NCBI RefSeq assembly: GCF_018417475.1
Contig: NZ_CP054856.1
Location: 2,139,001-2,203,000, forward strand
From: Novosphingobium decolorationis
GTDB lineage: Bacteria > Pseudomonadota > Alphaproteobacteria > Sphingomonadales > Sphingomonadaceae
Reading direction: 5' to 3'
DNA length: 64,000 nucleotides
Below, one piece after another: positions 45,040 to 55,544 of the stretch. Both the position numbers and the translations under genes were made by a program. A model generated the notes under the pieces. The model was not told the origin of the DNA. It did not search any database and saw only the letters and a list, made by a program, of their open reading frames with translations. Each line of letters opens with the position of its first letter. The first letter of the stretch is position 1.

Positions 45040-45863
45040 CACAGACCCTGGAAAATCCCCTGGCCGCGCGCGACCATGCCCGCAGCATGGAAGGCACCGT
45101 GGTGGAAAGCATGCCCGTGCTGCCGCCGGTGGCCGACGATCTTCCCGCCGGCATTTCGCCCAGCGACCTTGTCTGGGAAGAGACCATCGCGGCGGGCGGC
45201 TATGCCACGCGGCGCCTGGCGCGCGGCGCGCGCCTGCGCCTCATCGATCTCAAGGGCGATGCCTGCGCCTCGCTCCTGATCTTCAACGCCGAGATGCCCA
45301 GCGAACGCCTCAACGTCGCGGACACGGTGAAGGTCCAGTGGAATGCCTATCTGGAGAAGGGCCGCCTGCTCCTCTCCGACATGGGCCGCGTGCTGATGAG
45401 CCTGGTCGAGGACGAGGCCGAGACGCACGACTGCTTCTGCGGTGTCTCCAACGCGAAGCTGAGCGCGGCGAAGTACGGCAAGGGCCAGGAGCCCGCCCCC
45501 TACTTCTCCAACGGCCGCGACCGCTTCCTGAACGGGGTGGCCAAGCATGGCCTGGGCCCGCGCGACGTGCACCCGTGCGTCAACCTGTTCAAGGGCGTGC
45601 GGGTTGAGGACGACGGGGTCATCACCCCCCTCACCGGCCCCTTCGATGCCGGGCGCAGCGTGATCCTGCGCGCGGAAATGGACGTGATCGTGGTGATCGC
45701 CAACTGCCCCCACGTGATGGACCCGCGCGAGGAATGGTCGTGCACCCCCCTTCGCGCGACCGCCTGGCGCGGGCCCATCACCCCCGAGGACGATGCGGTG
45801 CGCAACGCCACGCCCGAAGGCCGCCGCGCCTTCCTCAATGTCGAAGACTACTTCCGTCGCTGA
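45036..45863 (+). CDS. DUF1989 protein UAAP1 (carboxyguanidine deiminase subunit type)
   Basis: Urea amidolyase-associated protein 1, of 275 residues. DUF1989 core: LIDLKGDACASLLIFNA, ETHDCFCGVSNAK, DVHPCVNLFKGV and AEMDVIVVIANCPHVMDPR. In guanidine-assimilating bacteria, UAAP1 and UAAP2 have been shown to form the deiminase that turns carboxyguanidine into allophanate. The adjacent carboxylase and allophanate hydrolase complete that route. The start makes ATGA with regulator 2. An open frame upstream to 44904 is only the overlap with that gene. Confidence 0.88.
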   Translation: MTQTLENPLAARDHARSMEGTVVESMPVLPPVADDLPAGISPSDLVWEETIAAGGYATRRLARGARLRLIDLKGDACASLLIFNAEMPSERLNVADTVKVQWNAYLEKGRLLLSDMGRVLMSLVEDEAETHDCFCGVSNAKLSAAKYGKGQEPAPYFSNGRDRFLNGVAKHGLGPRDVHPCVNLFKGVRVEDDGVITPLTGPFDAGRSVILRAEMDVIVVIANCPHVMDPREEWSCTPLRATAWRGPITPEDDAVRNATPEGRRAFLNVEDYFRR

Positions 45864-45877
45864 AAGGACCAAGTGCC

Positions 45878-46513
45878 ATGACCGCTGATCCCTACCTGGC
45901 CGATCTTTCCGGCGCCGTTGTCCACGACGAGACCGTTCCCGCGCGCGGCCCCTGGCTGCACCACATCAAGGCGGGCGAAACGCTGCGCATCGTGGACCTG
46001 GAGGGCAACCAGGCCGTCGACTTCCTGCTCTATTCCGAGGCCGACGACGCCGAGCGCTACAGCGCGCAGGACACCGTTTCGGCGCAGGGCAACCTGTTCC
46101 TGCGCGAGGGCACCGTGCTGCGCTCGAACGAGGGCAACCCGATGATGACCATCGCGGGCACCTCGGTCGCCTACCACGACACCATCGGCGGCGCGTGCTC
46201 GTGCGAATCGAACACGCTGCGCTACGGCCACCACACCAAGGCCCAGCACGCCTGCGTCGAGAACTTCCTCAACGCCAACCTCACCGAGGGGCGCACCAAG
46301 CGCGACATCGTCTCGAACATCAACTTCTTCATGAATGTTCCGGTCGAGGCGGACGGGTCGCTGGGCATCGTCGATGGCATTTCGGCACCGGGCCTCACCG
46401 TCGATCTCAAGGCCGAGATGGACGTCATCGTCGTCGTCTCGAACTGCCCGCAGATCAACAACCCCTGCAACGGCTTCAACCCGAGCCCCGTCCGGATGAT
46501 CGTGACCGCATGA
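45878..46513 (+). CDS. DUF1989 protein UAAP2 (carboxyguanidine deiminase subunit type)
   Basis: Second DUF1989 protein, 211 residues, distantly related to its neighbour: IVDLEGNQAVDFLLY, GACSCESNTLRYG, CVENFLNANL, AEMDVIVVVSNCPQINNPCNGFNPSPVR. It is the expected partner subunit of UAAP1. AAAGGA lies ahead of the ATG, 14 bases after the UAAP1 stop; its stop overlaps the carboxylase start (ATGA), consistent with fixed stoichiometry. Confidence 0.88.
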   Translation: MTADPYLADLSGAVVHDETVPARGPWLHHIKAGETLRIVDLEGNQAVDFLLYSEADDAERYSAQDTVSAQGNLFLREGTVLRSNEGNPMMTIAGTSVAYHDTIGGACSCESNTLRYGHHTKAQHACVENFLNANLTEGRTKRDIVSNINFFMNVPVEADGSLGIVDGISAPGLTVDLKAEMDVIVVVSNCPQINNPCNGFNPSPVRMIVTA

Positions 46514-49500
46514 CCTTCGACACCGTCCTGATCGCCAACAGGGGCGCGATCGCAACCCGCATCATCCGTACCCTGCGCCGCATGGGCCTGCGCTCGGTGG
46601 CGGTCTACTCCAAGGCCGACGAGGGCTCGCTCCACGTCTCCGAGGCCGACGTCGCGGTCTGCATCGGCGAAGCCAAGCCTTCCGAGAGCTACCTCGACAT
46701 CGCAGCGATCATTGCGGCGGCGAGGGAAACCGGCGCGGGGGCGATCCACCCGGGCTACGGCTTCCTTTCCGAGAACCTCGAATTCGCGCAGGCCTGCGCC
46801 GATGCGGGAATCGTCTTCGTGGGCCCGACGCCCGAGAACATCTCGACCTTCGGCCTCAAGCACTCTGCCCGCGCGCTCGCCGCCGCGCACGACGTGCCCC
46901 TGGCGCCCGGCACCGACCTCCTCACCGACGAGGAAGAGGCCGTCGCGGCCGCCGCCAGGATCGGCTACCCGATCATGCTCAAGGCCACCGCGGGCGGCGG
47001 CGGCATCGGCATGCGCGTGTGCGAGAACGAAGGTGACGTGCGCGAGGGCTTCGCCTCGGTCAAGCGCCAGGGCCAGGCGAGCTTTGGCGATGCGGGCGTG
47101 TTCCTTGAAAGCTACATTCGCCGCGCGCGCCACATCGAGGTCCAGCTCTTCGGCGATGGCGAAGGCAAGGTCGTGGCGCTCGGCGAACGCGACTGCTCGC
47201 TCCAGCGCCGCAACCAGAAGGTGGTCGAGGAAAGCCCCGCCTCCTGCCTTCCCCAAGCCGTGCGCGAGGAACTCATCGCCTCGGCCATTCGCCTGGGCGA
47301 AGCGGCGAACTACCGCTCGGCCGGCACCGTGGAATTCCTCTACGATGCCGACAAGGAGCAGTTCTTCTTCCTGGAAATGAACACGCGTCTCCAGGTCGAA
47401 CATGGCGTGACCGAGGAAGTCTTCGGCATCGACCTTGTCGAGTGGATGATCCGCGGCGGCGCGGGCGACTACGCCTTCCTGTCCGAAGATCACGGCGCGC
47501 CCCGGGGCCACGCGGTCCAGCTGCGCATCTACGCCGAGGACCCCTCGCTCGACTACCGCCCGACCACGGGCATCCTCACCAACGTGGAATTCCCGGACGA
47601 CATCCGCGTCGAGACCTGGGTCGCGGGCGGCAGCGAGATCACCGCCTGGTACGATCCCATGCTCGCCAAGCTGATCGTTCACGCGCCCACCCGCGAGGAC
47701 GCGGTCGCGGCCGTGCAGAAGGTCGCCGACACGGCCCGCATCGACGGTATCGAGACCAACCTGCGCTGGCTGCGCGACGTTACCCGCTGCGAGGAATTCA
47801 CCAGCGGCGCGGTCTCCACCCGCGTCCTCGACACCATTTCCTACCAGCCCACCGGCTTTCGCGTGGTTGCAGGCGGCACGGCGACGACCGTGCAGGACTG
47901 GCCGGGCCGCCAGAAGTACTGGGCGGTCGGCGTGCCCCCTTCGGGCCCGATGGACGACCAGTCGTTCCGCCTCGGCAACCGTCTGCTCGGCAATCCCGAA
48001 GGCACCGAGGGCCTGGAGATCACCGTCACCGGCCCGACGCTTGCCTTCACGGCCCCTGCCCGCATCTGCCTGATGGGCGCGGACTTCGGCGCGCGGCTCG
48101 ACGACCAGCCGGTCGCGCGCGGCACCGTGCTTGAGATTGCAGCCGGCCAGACTCTCTCGATGGGCCGGGCGACCGGCGGCGGCATGCGCGGCTACATCCT
48201 CTTTGCGGGCGGCCTCGATGTCGCGCCGTACCTGGGCAGCTGCTCGACCTTCGAGCTCGGCCAGTTCGGCGGCCCCGCCGCGCGCCGCCTGCTGGCAGGT
48301 GACACCCTGCACCTGGGCGGCAAGCCCACGGGGACGGCGCTCCCCACGCCCGAGATCCCCGAAGTTTCGACCGAGTGGACGCTGCGCGTCCTCTACGGCC
48401 CCCACGGCGCGCCCGACTTCTTCACCGACGATGACATCGGCACGCTCGTCTCGGCGAGCTGGCAGGTCCACTACAACTCCAACCGCACCGGCGTGCGCCT
48501 GGTCGGCCCCAAGCCGCAATGGGCGCGTACCGACGGCGGCGAGGCGGGCCTGCACCCCTCCAACATCCACGACAACGCCTACGCCATCGGCGCGGTGGAT
48601 TTCACCGGCGACATGCCGATCATCCTGGGCCCCGATGGCCCGTCGCTGGGCGGCTTCGTGTGCCCCTTCGTCGTGATCGCGGCGGACTTGTGGAAGGTCG
48701 GCCAGCTCACCGCAGGCGACAAGGTACGCTTCGTGCCGGTGACCATGGACGACGCCGACGCGGCCCACGCCGCGCAGCGCGCCTTCCTCGAAAGCGGCAC
48801 GCCCGTACCGGCCACGCCCCTGCGCGACGTCGCGGACCTCGACCCGATCCTCGCCCAGCTTCCCGAAGGCCCGGGCCGTCCGCGCACGGTCTACCGCCAG
48901 CAGGGCGACCGCAACATCCTCATCGAGTACGGCGACATCGTCCTCGACGTGGAGCTGCGCATCCGCGTCCACGCGCTGATGGCCGAACTGGAGAAGATGG
49001 CGCTGCCCGGCGTGATCGACATCGTGCCCGGCATCCGCTCGCTCCAGTTCCACTTCGATGGCGAAGTGCTGCGCCAGAAGGACGCGCTGGACGCCCTCAT
49101 CTCCGCCGAGGAGCGTCTGGGCGACCTGGAGGACTTCACCGTCCCCTCGCGCGTTGTCCACCTGCCCTTGAGCTGGCGCGATCCGGCCACTCTCGAGACA
49201 ATCGAGAAGTACATGTCGATCGTGCGCGACGATGCGCCCTGGTGCCCCGACAACATCGAGTTCATCCGCCGCGTCAATGGGCTTCCCAATGCCGATGCGG
49301 TCAACAACATCGTGTTCGACGCCAACTACATCGTGCTGGGTCTGGGCGACGTCTACCTCGGCGCACCGGTGGCGACCCCGATGGACCCGCGCCACCGCCT
49401 CGTCACCACCAAGTACAATCCGGCGCGCACCTGGACACCGCCCAACGTCGTGGGCATCGGTGGCGCCTACATGTGCATCTACGGCATGGAAGGTCCGGGC

Positions 49501-50106
49501 GGCTACCAGCTCTTCGGGCGCACGATCCAGGTCTGGAACACCTACCGCCAGACCGACGCCTTCACAGACGGCAAGCCCTGGCTGCTGCGCTTCTTCGACC
49601 AGATCCGCTTCTATCCGGTAAGCCCGGACGAGCTGATGGAATGGCGCCGCGAGTTTCCCAACGGGCGCCGCTCGATCCAGATTGAGGAGAGCGAGTTCCG
49701 CCTTGCCGACTACCGCAAGTTCCTGGCCGACAATGCGGAATCGATCGGGGAATTCCAGGCCACCCGCCAGGCCGCGTTCGACGAGGAACGCGCCGAATGG
49801 CGCCGCAACGGCGAATTCGACCGTGTGGCTGAGGCCGAGGACGTCGAAGACCTCGAACCCGTCGCCGTCGACGTGCCCGAAGGCGCCGACCTCATCGAGG
49901 CGCCCTATGGCGGCGTTGTCGCCCAGCTTCTCGTTTCGCCCGGCGACATCGTGAAGGCGGGCGACCGTATCGCGGTGGTCGAGGCGATGAAGATGGAAGC
50001 CCCTGTCGAGAGCCCGGGATCGGGCACAATCTCGGCGATCTACATGGAAGAGGGCAAGTCGTTGCAGCCTGGCTCGCCGATGCTCGCCCTGTCGAGGACC
50101 GCATGA
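46510..50106 (+). CDS. uca: Urea/guanidine carboxylase (biotin-dependent)
   Basis: Multidomain enzyme of 1198 residues. Biotin carboxylase occupies about 1-450 (IHPGYGFLSEN, KATAGGGGIGM, LEMNTRLQVEHGVTE). The KipA- and KipI-like carboxyltransferase halves follow (about 455-1060: GTATTVQDWPGRQKYWAVGVPPSGPMDD... and DPRHRLVTTKYNPARTW). The biotinyl domain ends the protein with EAMKMEAP, biotin on K1161. Allophanate hydrolase is a separate gene, unlike yeast urea amidolyase. Companion UAAP1/2 genes favour guanidine over urea as substrate; the diagnostic residue of the carboxyltransferase site was not assigned here. Confidence 0.92.
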   Translation: MTFDTVLIANRGAIATRIIRTLRRMGLRSVAVYSKADEGSLHVSEADVAVCIGEAKPSESYLDIAAIIAAARETGAGAIHPGYGFLSENLEFAQACADAGIVFVGPTPENISTFGLKHSARALAAAHDVPLAPGTDLLTDEEEAVAAAARIGYPIMLKATAGGGGIGMRVCENEGDVREGFASVKRQGQASFGDAGVFLESYIRRARHIEVQLFGDGEGKVVALGERDCSLQRRNQKVVEESPASCLPQAVREELIASAIRLGEAANYRSAGTVEFLYDADKEQFFFLEMNTRLQVEHGVTEEVFGIDLVEWMIRGGAGDYAFLSEDHGAPRGHAVQLRIYAEDPSLDYRPTTGILTNVEFPDDIRVETWVAGGSEITAWYDPMLAKLIVHAPTREDAVAAVQKVADTARIDGIETNLRWLRDVTRCEEFTSGAVSTRVLDTISYQPTGFRVVAGGTATTVQDWPGRQKYWAVGVPPSGPMDDQSFRLGNRLLGNPEGTEGLEITVTGPTLAFTAPARICLMGADFGARLDDQPVARGTVLEIAAGQTLSMGRATGGGMRGYILFAGGLDVAPYLGSCSTFELGQFGGPAARRLLAGDTLHLGGKPTGTALPTPEIPEVSTEWTLRVLYGPHGAPDFFTDDDIGTLVSASWQVHYNSNRTGVRLVGPKPQWARTDGGEAGLHPSNIHDNAYAIGAVDFTGDMPIILGPDGPSLGGFVCPFVVIAADLWKVGQLTAGDKVRFVPVTMDDADAAHAAQRAFLESGTPVPATPLRDVADLDPILAQLPEGPGRPRTVYRQQGDRNILIEYGDIVLDVELRIRVHALMAELEKMALPGVIDIVPGIRSLQFHFDGEVLRQKDALDALISAEERLGDLEDFTVPSRVVHLPLSWRDPATLETIEKYMSIVRDDAPWCPDNIEFIRRVNGLPNADAVNNIVFDANYIVLGLGDVYLGAPVATPMDPRHRLVTTKYNPARTWTPPNVVGIGGAYMCIYGMEGPGGYQLFGRTIQVWNTYRQTDAFTDGKPWLLRFFDQIRFYPVSPDELMEWRREFPNGRRSIQIEESEFRLADYRKFLADNAESIGEFQATRQAAFDEERAEWRRNGEFDRVAEAEDVEDLEPVAVDVPEGADLIEAPYGGVVAQLLVSPGDIVKAGDRIAVVEAMKMEAPVESPGSGTISAIYMEEGKSLQPGSPMLALSRTA

Positions 50107-51872
50107 TGGACCTGAGCCGCCGCAGCGCTGCGGACATTGCCGCCCGTGTCAACGCGGGCACCCTCACCGCCCTTGCCGTTGCCGAGGAAACCCTCGCGCG
50201 GGCCGAGAGCTACGACGCGATCCAGCCCCAGATCTGGATCAGCCGCGCCGCGCCCGAGGCCGTACTGGCGCAGGCCCGCGCGGTGGACGCGCGCGTGGCG
50301 GCGGGCGAGAGCCTGCCACTTGCGGGCGTGCCCTTCGCGGTGAAGGACAACATCGATGCGGCCGGGCTCCAGACCACCGCCGCCTGCCCCGCCTTCGCCT
50401 ATGCCCCGGACGAGGACGCCACCGTGGTCGCGCGGCTGCGCGAGGCGGGCGCCATCCTCATCGGCAAGACCAACCTCGACCAGTTCGCCACCGGCCTTGT
50501 CGGCACACGCAGCCCCTACGGCATCCCGCGCAACGCCTATAACCAGGCTTACGTCAGCGGCGGGTCCAGTTCGGGCTCCTCGGTCGTGGTCGCGGCGGGC
50601 ATCGTGCCCTTTGCGCTGGGCACCGATACGGCGGGGTCGGGCCGCGTTCCCGCCGCCTTCAACCACCTCATCGGCTTCAAGCCCACCAAGGGCCGCTGGA
50701 GCACGAAGGGGCTGGTCCCGGCCTGCCGCACCATCGACTGCATCACCGTCTTCACCGACGACACCGCCGACGCGCGCCTTGTCGACGGCGTGATTGCGGG
50801 CTTCGATGTCGCCGATCCCTACTCCAAGCCGCTGGCCGACGCACCGCTTGCGCCCAGGGTCATCGGCGTGCCGCGCAAGGATCAGCGCCAGTTCTTCGGC
50901 GATGCCGCAGCCGAAACCTTCTACGAGCAGGCGCTCGAGGTGCTGGGCCGCGAGGCCAGGATCGTCGAGATCGACTACGCCCCGCTTCAGGAAGCTGCGC
51001 TCCTCCTCTACGGCGGGCCGTGGGTTGCCGAGCGTACTGCGGCCATCGAAAGCCTGCTGACGAGCGATCCCGAGGCGATCGACCCGGTCGTGCGCGAGGT
51101 CGTGGAACCGGGCCTCAAGATCGGCGCGGTCGAGCTCTTCAACGGCATCTACCGCATGGCTGAGCTGAAGCGCCACGCCGACCTTCTCTGGGAGGAGGTC
51201 GACATGCTCGCCTTCCCCACCACCGGCACCACCTACCGTGTGGCCGAGCTGGCCAAAGCGCCCGTCGCGCTCAATTCCAACCTTGGCTACTACACCAACT
51301 TCGTGAACCTGCTCGACATGGCCGCGCTCGCGGTCCCGGCCGGAATCCGCGACAACGGCACCGGCTTTGGCGTGACACTGATCGGGCCTGCCGACACCGA
51401 CCGCGCGCTGCTTGACGTCGCCGATGGCTACCTTGCCGCGCGCACATCTTCTCCTTTGCCACCGCTTGATCTTGAGGGACGTATGGAAGCCGTGAAACTG
51501 GCCGTTGTCGGCGCCCACCTGAAGGACATGCCGCTCCACTGGCAGCTGACCTCGCGCGACGCCACATTCATCGGCGCCTTCGACACCGCGCCCAGCTACC
51601 GCCTCTACGCGCTGGCCAACAGCACGCCCCCCAAGCCCGCGCTCGTCTTCGAGGAAGGCGGCACCAGCCTGCCGGTCGAAGTCTACGAGTTGGGCGCGGC
51701 CGAATTCGGCAGCTTCGTCGCCGAAGTGCCCGCCCCGCTTGCCATCGGCACGGTCACGCTGGCCGATGGCTCCAGCGTCAAGGGCTTCGTGTCCGAACCG
51801 CGCGCGACGATCGGTGCCACCGACATCACCGCTCTTGGCGGTTGGCGCAACTATATCGCCAGCCTCGGCTGA
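50103..51872 (+). CDS. atzF: Allophanate hydrolase
   Basis: Amidase-signature enzyme of 589 residues, splitting allophanate to ammonia and CO2. Amidase domain 1 to about 440: GVPFAVKDNID (lysine), VSGGSSSGSSVVVAAG (serines), LGTDTAGSGRVPAA. The C-terminal domain (about 455-589: AVVGAHLKDMPLHWQLTSR, YRLYALANSTPPKPALV, GFVSEP) is the AtzF/DUR-type domain that decarboxylates the intermediate. Overlaps the carboxylase stop by ATGA. Confidence 0.94.
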   Translation: MMDLSRRSAADIAARVNAGTLTALAVAEETLARAESYDAIQPQIWISRAAPEAVLAQARAVDARVAAGESLPLAGVPFAVKDNIDAAGLQTTAACPAFAYAPDEDATVVARLREAGAILIGKTNLDQFATGLVGTRSPYGIPRNAYNQAYVSGGSSSGSSVVVAAGIVPFALGTDTAGSGRVPAAFNHLIGFKPTKGRWSTKGLVPACRTIDCITVFTDDTADARLVDGVIAGFDVADPYSKPLADAPLAPRVIGVPRKDQRQFFGDAAAETFYEQALEVLGREARIVEIDYAPLQEAALLLYGGPWVAERTAAIESLLTSDPEAIDPVVREVVEPGLKIGAVELFNGIYRMAELKRHADLLWEEVDMLAFPTTGTTYRVAELAKAPVALNSNLGYYTNFVNLLDMAALAVPAGIRDNGTGFGVTLIGPADTDRALLDVADGYLAARTSSPLPPLDLEGRMEAVKLAVVGAHLKDMPLHWQLTSRDATFIGAFDTAPSYRLYALANSTPPKPALVFEEGGTSLPVEVYELGAAEFGSFVAEVPAPLAIGTVTLADGSSVKGFVSEPRATIGATDITALGGWRNYIASLG

Positions 51873-51939
51873 GACGAAAGCCACGCTTCGGGTCGCACCG
51901 GGCACTCTTGCGCACACTACGTTGAATGGGGGACATCGG

Positions 51940-52869
51940 ATGAACAGGTACACGCGCACTCTGGCGGCAGGCGCTGTCGCCGCCATGGTTTCGCTCGCCA
52001 GCCCTGCGCTGGCGCAGGATGAGACTGTCGTCCATGTCCCCGACTTCGCCGACTTCCTGGCCGTCGATGGCGACAGCGTCTGGGCCACCAACCGGGGCCG
52101 GGTCGAAAAATGGTCGCGCGCGGGCAAGCAGGCGCAGGTCCCGCTCGGGCGCCCGTGTGGCACCATGAGCATCGCGGCCGGTTCGCTGTGGGTGGCCGAC
52201 TGCGGCGCGGGCACGATCAACCGCATCGATCTTGCCAGCGGCAAGCTCGTCGCCGCGATCTACACCGGCATCGCCAACCAGGCGGGCGAGCTGAACGTCG
52301 CCTTCGGCGCAGGCTCGATCTGGGTCGCGAGCAATCCCAACGGACAGGTCGCGCGCATCGACCCCGCCACCAACGCGGTAACCGCGCAAGTCACCGTCGA
52401 TCCGGGCACCTGGTACCTGGCTTATGGCTTTGATGCCGTGTGGGCCGTCAGCGCCGAGAAGCAGACGCTCCAGCGCATCGATCCGGCCACCAACGAAGTG
52501 ACCGGAAGCACGCCTCTTGGCACCACCCCCGGCTTCCTCGCTGCGGGCGAAGGCGCGGTCTGGGTCCAGGAGCAGGGCGACGGCACGCTGGCGCGCGTCG
52601 ATCCGGCCAGCGTCGAGGTGACCGGCCGGATCAAGGTGGGCGACAACCTCAAGTGGGGCGACATCGACACCGGCGCGGGCAAGGTCTGGCTGCGCACCAC
52701 CGACGACCAGCGCTTCGTCGTCATCGACGCGGCGAAGTCGGAAATCATCGCCCGCATGGGCAAGCCCGCGGGCAGCGGGGCGCTGCGCTACACCCCCGAG
52801 GGCGTGTGGACCTCCGCCCACGACGAGCACATCATCACCTGGTGGCCCACCGCCATGCTGCCCGACTGA
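51940..52869 (+). CDS. Secreted beta-propeller protein (Vgb/YncE-like)
   Basis: Protein of 309 residues with a signal peptide (ending PALAQDE). It has six to seven repeats of about 40 residues with GSIWVA, GAVWVQE and RIDPATNEV-type cores, the pattern of Vgb/NHL/YncE beta-propellers. No catalytic residues are evident. It is 67 bases after atzF on the same strand and could be the last gene of that operon, but its role there is unknown. Confidence 0.8.
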   Translation: MNRYTRTLAAGAVAAMVSLASPALAQDETVVHVPDFADFLAVDGDSVWATNRGRVEKWSRAGKQAQVPLGRPCGTMSIAAGSLWVADCGAGTINRIDLASGKLVAAIYTGIANQAGELNVAFGAGSIWVASNPNGQVARIDPATNAVTAQVTVDPGTWYLAYGFDAVWAVSAEKQTLQRIDPATNEVTGSTPLGTTPGFLAAGEGAVWVQEQGDGTLARVDPASVEVTGRIKVGDNLKWGDIDTGAGKVWLRTTDDQRFVVIDAAKSEIIARMGKPAGSGALRYTPEGVWTSAHDEHIITWWPTAMLPD

Positions 52870-53298
52870 CCAGCGAGACGCGCGCGGATCGATCTGGTCT
52901 GCGTACTGCCCCCCGCGCCGCGACATAATCCTGCCCATCCACCAACGGGCTCGCCGCGATCTTTCCGCGTCGGGCCCGTTCGGGCATGTTCGGCAAGGAA
53001 TTCGCACGGATGGTCGACGTCGCCGTTGTCGCAGGGGTCGAGTTCGACTACGGGCTCTCGCATAGGTCCGGACCCGCCTTCCGTGACACGGCGCCAAGAA
53101 AGGCCCGGCGCCACGAAAGGCCCGATGCCACGAAAAGGAAGCCCGCTCGATGTCCGCGCCTTACGCCAGGCAGCCCAGATGGCTTACCACTCTTCGAAAC
53201 GTGACATTCCCCGGCCAAGTTCGCAGTATGAGGCGACAGGTCTGATCGTTCGCGAACGTTCCGGCACCACCGCACTACCACCGCAAGAGTACTCGTAG
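52870..53298. other. Intergenic region with hairpin before ugd
   Basis: 429 bases without a supported gene. AACGGGC (52944-52950) pairs with GCCCGTT (52974-52980), a plausible terminator for the preceding gene though the T run is missing. Short open frames around 52986-53298 show no domain and sit in GC-biased shadow. Confidence 0.5.
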
Positions 53299-54465
53299 AT
53301 GAAAATTGCTGTCTTTGGCCTCGGTTATGTCGGCCTGTCCAATGCCGTCCTGCTCGCGCAGCACAACACGGTCGTGGCCGTCGATATTTCGGCCGAGCGC
53401 GTGGAGATGCTCAACGCACGCCAGTCTCCGATCGTGGATGCGGAACTGGAAGAGTTCCTGCACGAGCGCAAGCTCGACCTGCGCGGCACGACCTCTGCCG
53501 AGGAGGCGCTCGCCGATGCCGACTATGTCATCATCGCAACACCAACCAACTACGATGTCGAGACCGACAAATTCGACACCTCCTCGGTGGAAGCCGTCAT
53601 AGGGCTGGCAACCACCCACGCGCCTGCGGCCACGATCGTCATCAAGTCCACGGTTCCGGTCGGGTATGTACGGGACGTGCGCCAGCGCATGGACACACAG
53701 CAGGTCATCTTCAGCCCGGAATTCCTGCGCGAGGGCCGCGCCCTCTACGACAACCTGAACCCGTCGCGGATCATCGTGGGCGAACGCTCAGAGCGCGCCC
53801 GGATCTTTGCCGACCTGCTGGTGCAAGGTGCCGAGAAGGACGATATCACGGTCCTGTTCACCGACGCCGACGAGGCCGAGGCGATCAAGCTATTCGCGAA
53901 CACCTATCTTGCAATGCGCGTGGCCTTCTTCAACGAGCTCGACAGCTACGCCATTTCCAGGGGCATCAACACCCGCCAGATCATCGAAGGGGTTGGCCTC
54001 GACCCGCGGATCGGCACGCACTACAACAACCCGAGTTTCGGCTACGGCGGCTACTGCCTCCCCAAGGACACCAAGCAGCTGCTCGCGAACTACTCCGAAG
54101 TCCCCCAGAACCTGATCCGTGCGATCGTCGATGCCAATCGGACCCGAAAGGACTTTCTGGCCGACCAGATCATCGCCCGCAGCCCGAAGAAAGTCGGCGT
54201 CTACCGGCTCGTGATGAAGGCCGGTTCCGACAATTTCCGCCAGTCCTCGATCCAGGGGATCATGAAGCGGATCAAGGCCAAGGGTATCGAGGTGGTCATC
54301 TACGAACCGGCGATGAGCGAGGAGACTTTCTTCGGCTCGAAGATCATGCGCGATCTCGACGCGTTCAAGCAGGACTGCGACATCATCATCGCCAACCGCC
54401 AGACCGATGCCATCCGCGATGTCGCGGACAAGGTCTACACCCGCGACCTGTTCGGCTCCGACTGA
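53299..54465 (+). CDS. ugd: UDP-glucose 6-dehydrogenase
   Basis: Nucleotide-sugar dehydrogenase of 388 residues, oxidising UDP-glucose to UDP-glucuronate for surface polysaccharide. NAD-binding [10 protein letters not shown] at the N-terminus, [15 protein letters not shown], and catalytic C253 in [11 protein letters not shown]. Length and motifs match the short bacterial Ugd. No polysaccharide genes neighbour it, and it sits alone between intergenic regions. Confidence 0.92.
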   Translation: MKIAVFGLGYVGLSNAVLLAQHNTVVAVDISAERVEMLNARQSPIVDAELEEFLHERKLDLRGTTSAEEALADADYVIIATPTNYDVETDKFDTSSVEAVIGLATTHAPAATIVIKSTVPVGYVRDVRQRMDTQQVIFSPEFLREGRALYDNLNPSRIIVGERSERARIFADLLVQGAEKDDITVLFTDADEAEAIKLFANTYLAMRVAFFNELDSYAISRGINTRQIIEGVGLDPRIGTHYNNPSFGYGGYCLPKDTKQLLANYSEVPQNLIRAIVDANRTRKDFLADQIIARSPKKVGVYRLVMKAGSDNFRQSSIQGIMKRIKAKGIEVVIYEPAMSEETFFGSKIMRDLDAFKQDCDIIIANRQTDAIRDVADKVYTRDLFGSD

Positions 54466-54749
54466 ACCCGCGCGGGGGAGCCTGTCTCGTCAACGCCGCT
54501 CTGGCGCGGACACGGCCCGATCCGTTGGCGATGCGCTCGTTGCCCCATGGCGTCCCGATCCGCGCCACGTGCGCGGCGAAAAGCCGTTCCATGGTTGCCT
54601 TGTGCAAAACCCGATGGTGAACTGCGCTTCACACGGCATGGAGCGATACGGCACTGAACAGCCGCGCTTCCCGCCTCTATGGTGCTGGCACACGATCAAC
54701 CGAGCCCCGTTCCGATACTTTCGGGCACGACAAGAGCAGGGAAACCAGA

Positions 54750-55483
54750 ATGAAATACCGGTTCATGGGTACGGCCGCAGCGGCCGCCATCGCCTTTTCG
54801 GCCTCGCCCGCCATGGCGCGCGATTGTTCGGACCTTCTCACGCTTGAACTTCCCGGCGTCACCTTCACCAAGGCCGAGGCCCAGGGCAGCGCGCCGATCC
54901 CGGCCGACCCGATGAGCGCCATGACCGGAGGCTCGCCGCGCCCCGTGCCCGCAGGCCCGCACTGCCTTGTCGAAGGCCGCATCGGCGACCGTGAGGGCGT
55001 GGGCGGGCACTACGCCATCCGCTTCCAGATGCGCCTGCCCGAAAAGTGGAACGGACGCTTCCTGTTCCAGGGCGGTGGCGGCACCGACGGCTTCATTGCG
55101 CCCGCCATCGGCGCCATCCCGAGCACCGGCTCAACCGCAACGCCCGCGCTGCAGCGCGGCTATGCCGTCGTCAGCATGGACAGCGGCCACGACAAGCCCA
55201 ACCTCGATTTCGCGGTCGACCAGCAGGCCGTGCTCGACCTGGCCTACGCCTCGATCGGCAAGGTGAGCGACACCGCCAAGGCGCTTATCCGCGCGCGCTA
55301 TGGCCGCGCGGCGCAAACCTCCTACTTCATGGGCTGCTCGAACGGCGGGCGCGAGGCAATGCAGGCAGCCATGCGCTTTCCTACCGAATTCGACGGCGTG
55401 GTCGCAGGCAATCCCGGCTTCCACCTCAGCCGCGCGGCGCTGGGCTCGGTCTGGGATGTGCGCCAGTTCCAGGCGCTGGCCGG
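54750..55483 (+). pseudogene. Tannase/feruloyl esterase-family gene cut by IS21
   Basis: The first about 244 codons of a secreted tannase-family esterase. Signal peptide to about residue 23 (AMARDC), then LPEKWNGRFLFQGGGG, MDSGHD and the nucleophile motif GCSNGGREAM with C196 and S197. The usual length is above 500 residues; the acid and histidine of the triad and the cysteine that pairs with C196 lie in the missing part. The frame runs a further 12 codons into IS21 DNA. No remaining 3' part was found to the right of the IS, so material was also lost. Confidence 0.85.
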
Positions 55484-55544
55484 TGTCAACGGCGGAGCAA
55501 AAGTCGGCCATGGGGCGGCGTAAAACCAGGCCATCGTGTTACAC

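Noticed and set aside
46222..49395. Very long antisense open frame opposite the carboxylase gene
   Set aside because: It mirrors the GC-rich codon pattern of the real gene, has no recognisable domain or ribosome site, and its composition (many R, H, D, V, G) is typical of shadow frames.
52986..53298. Short open frames upstream of ugd
   Set aside because: Overlapping frames on both strands with no start signal or recognised domain; better described as intergenic.
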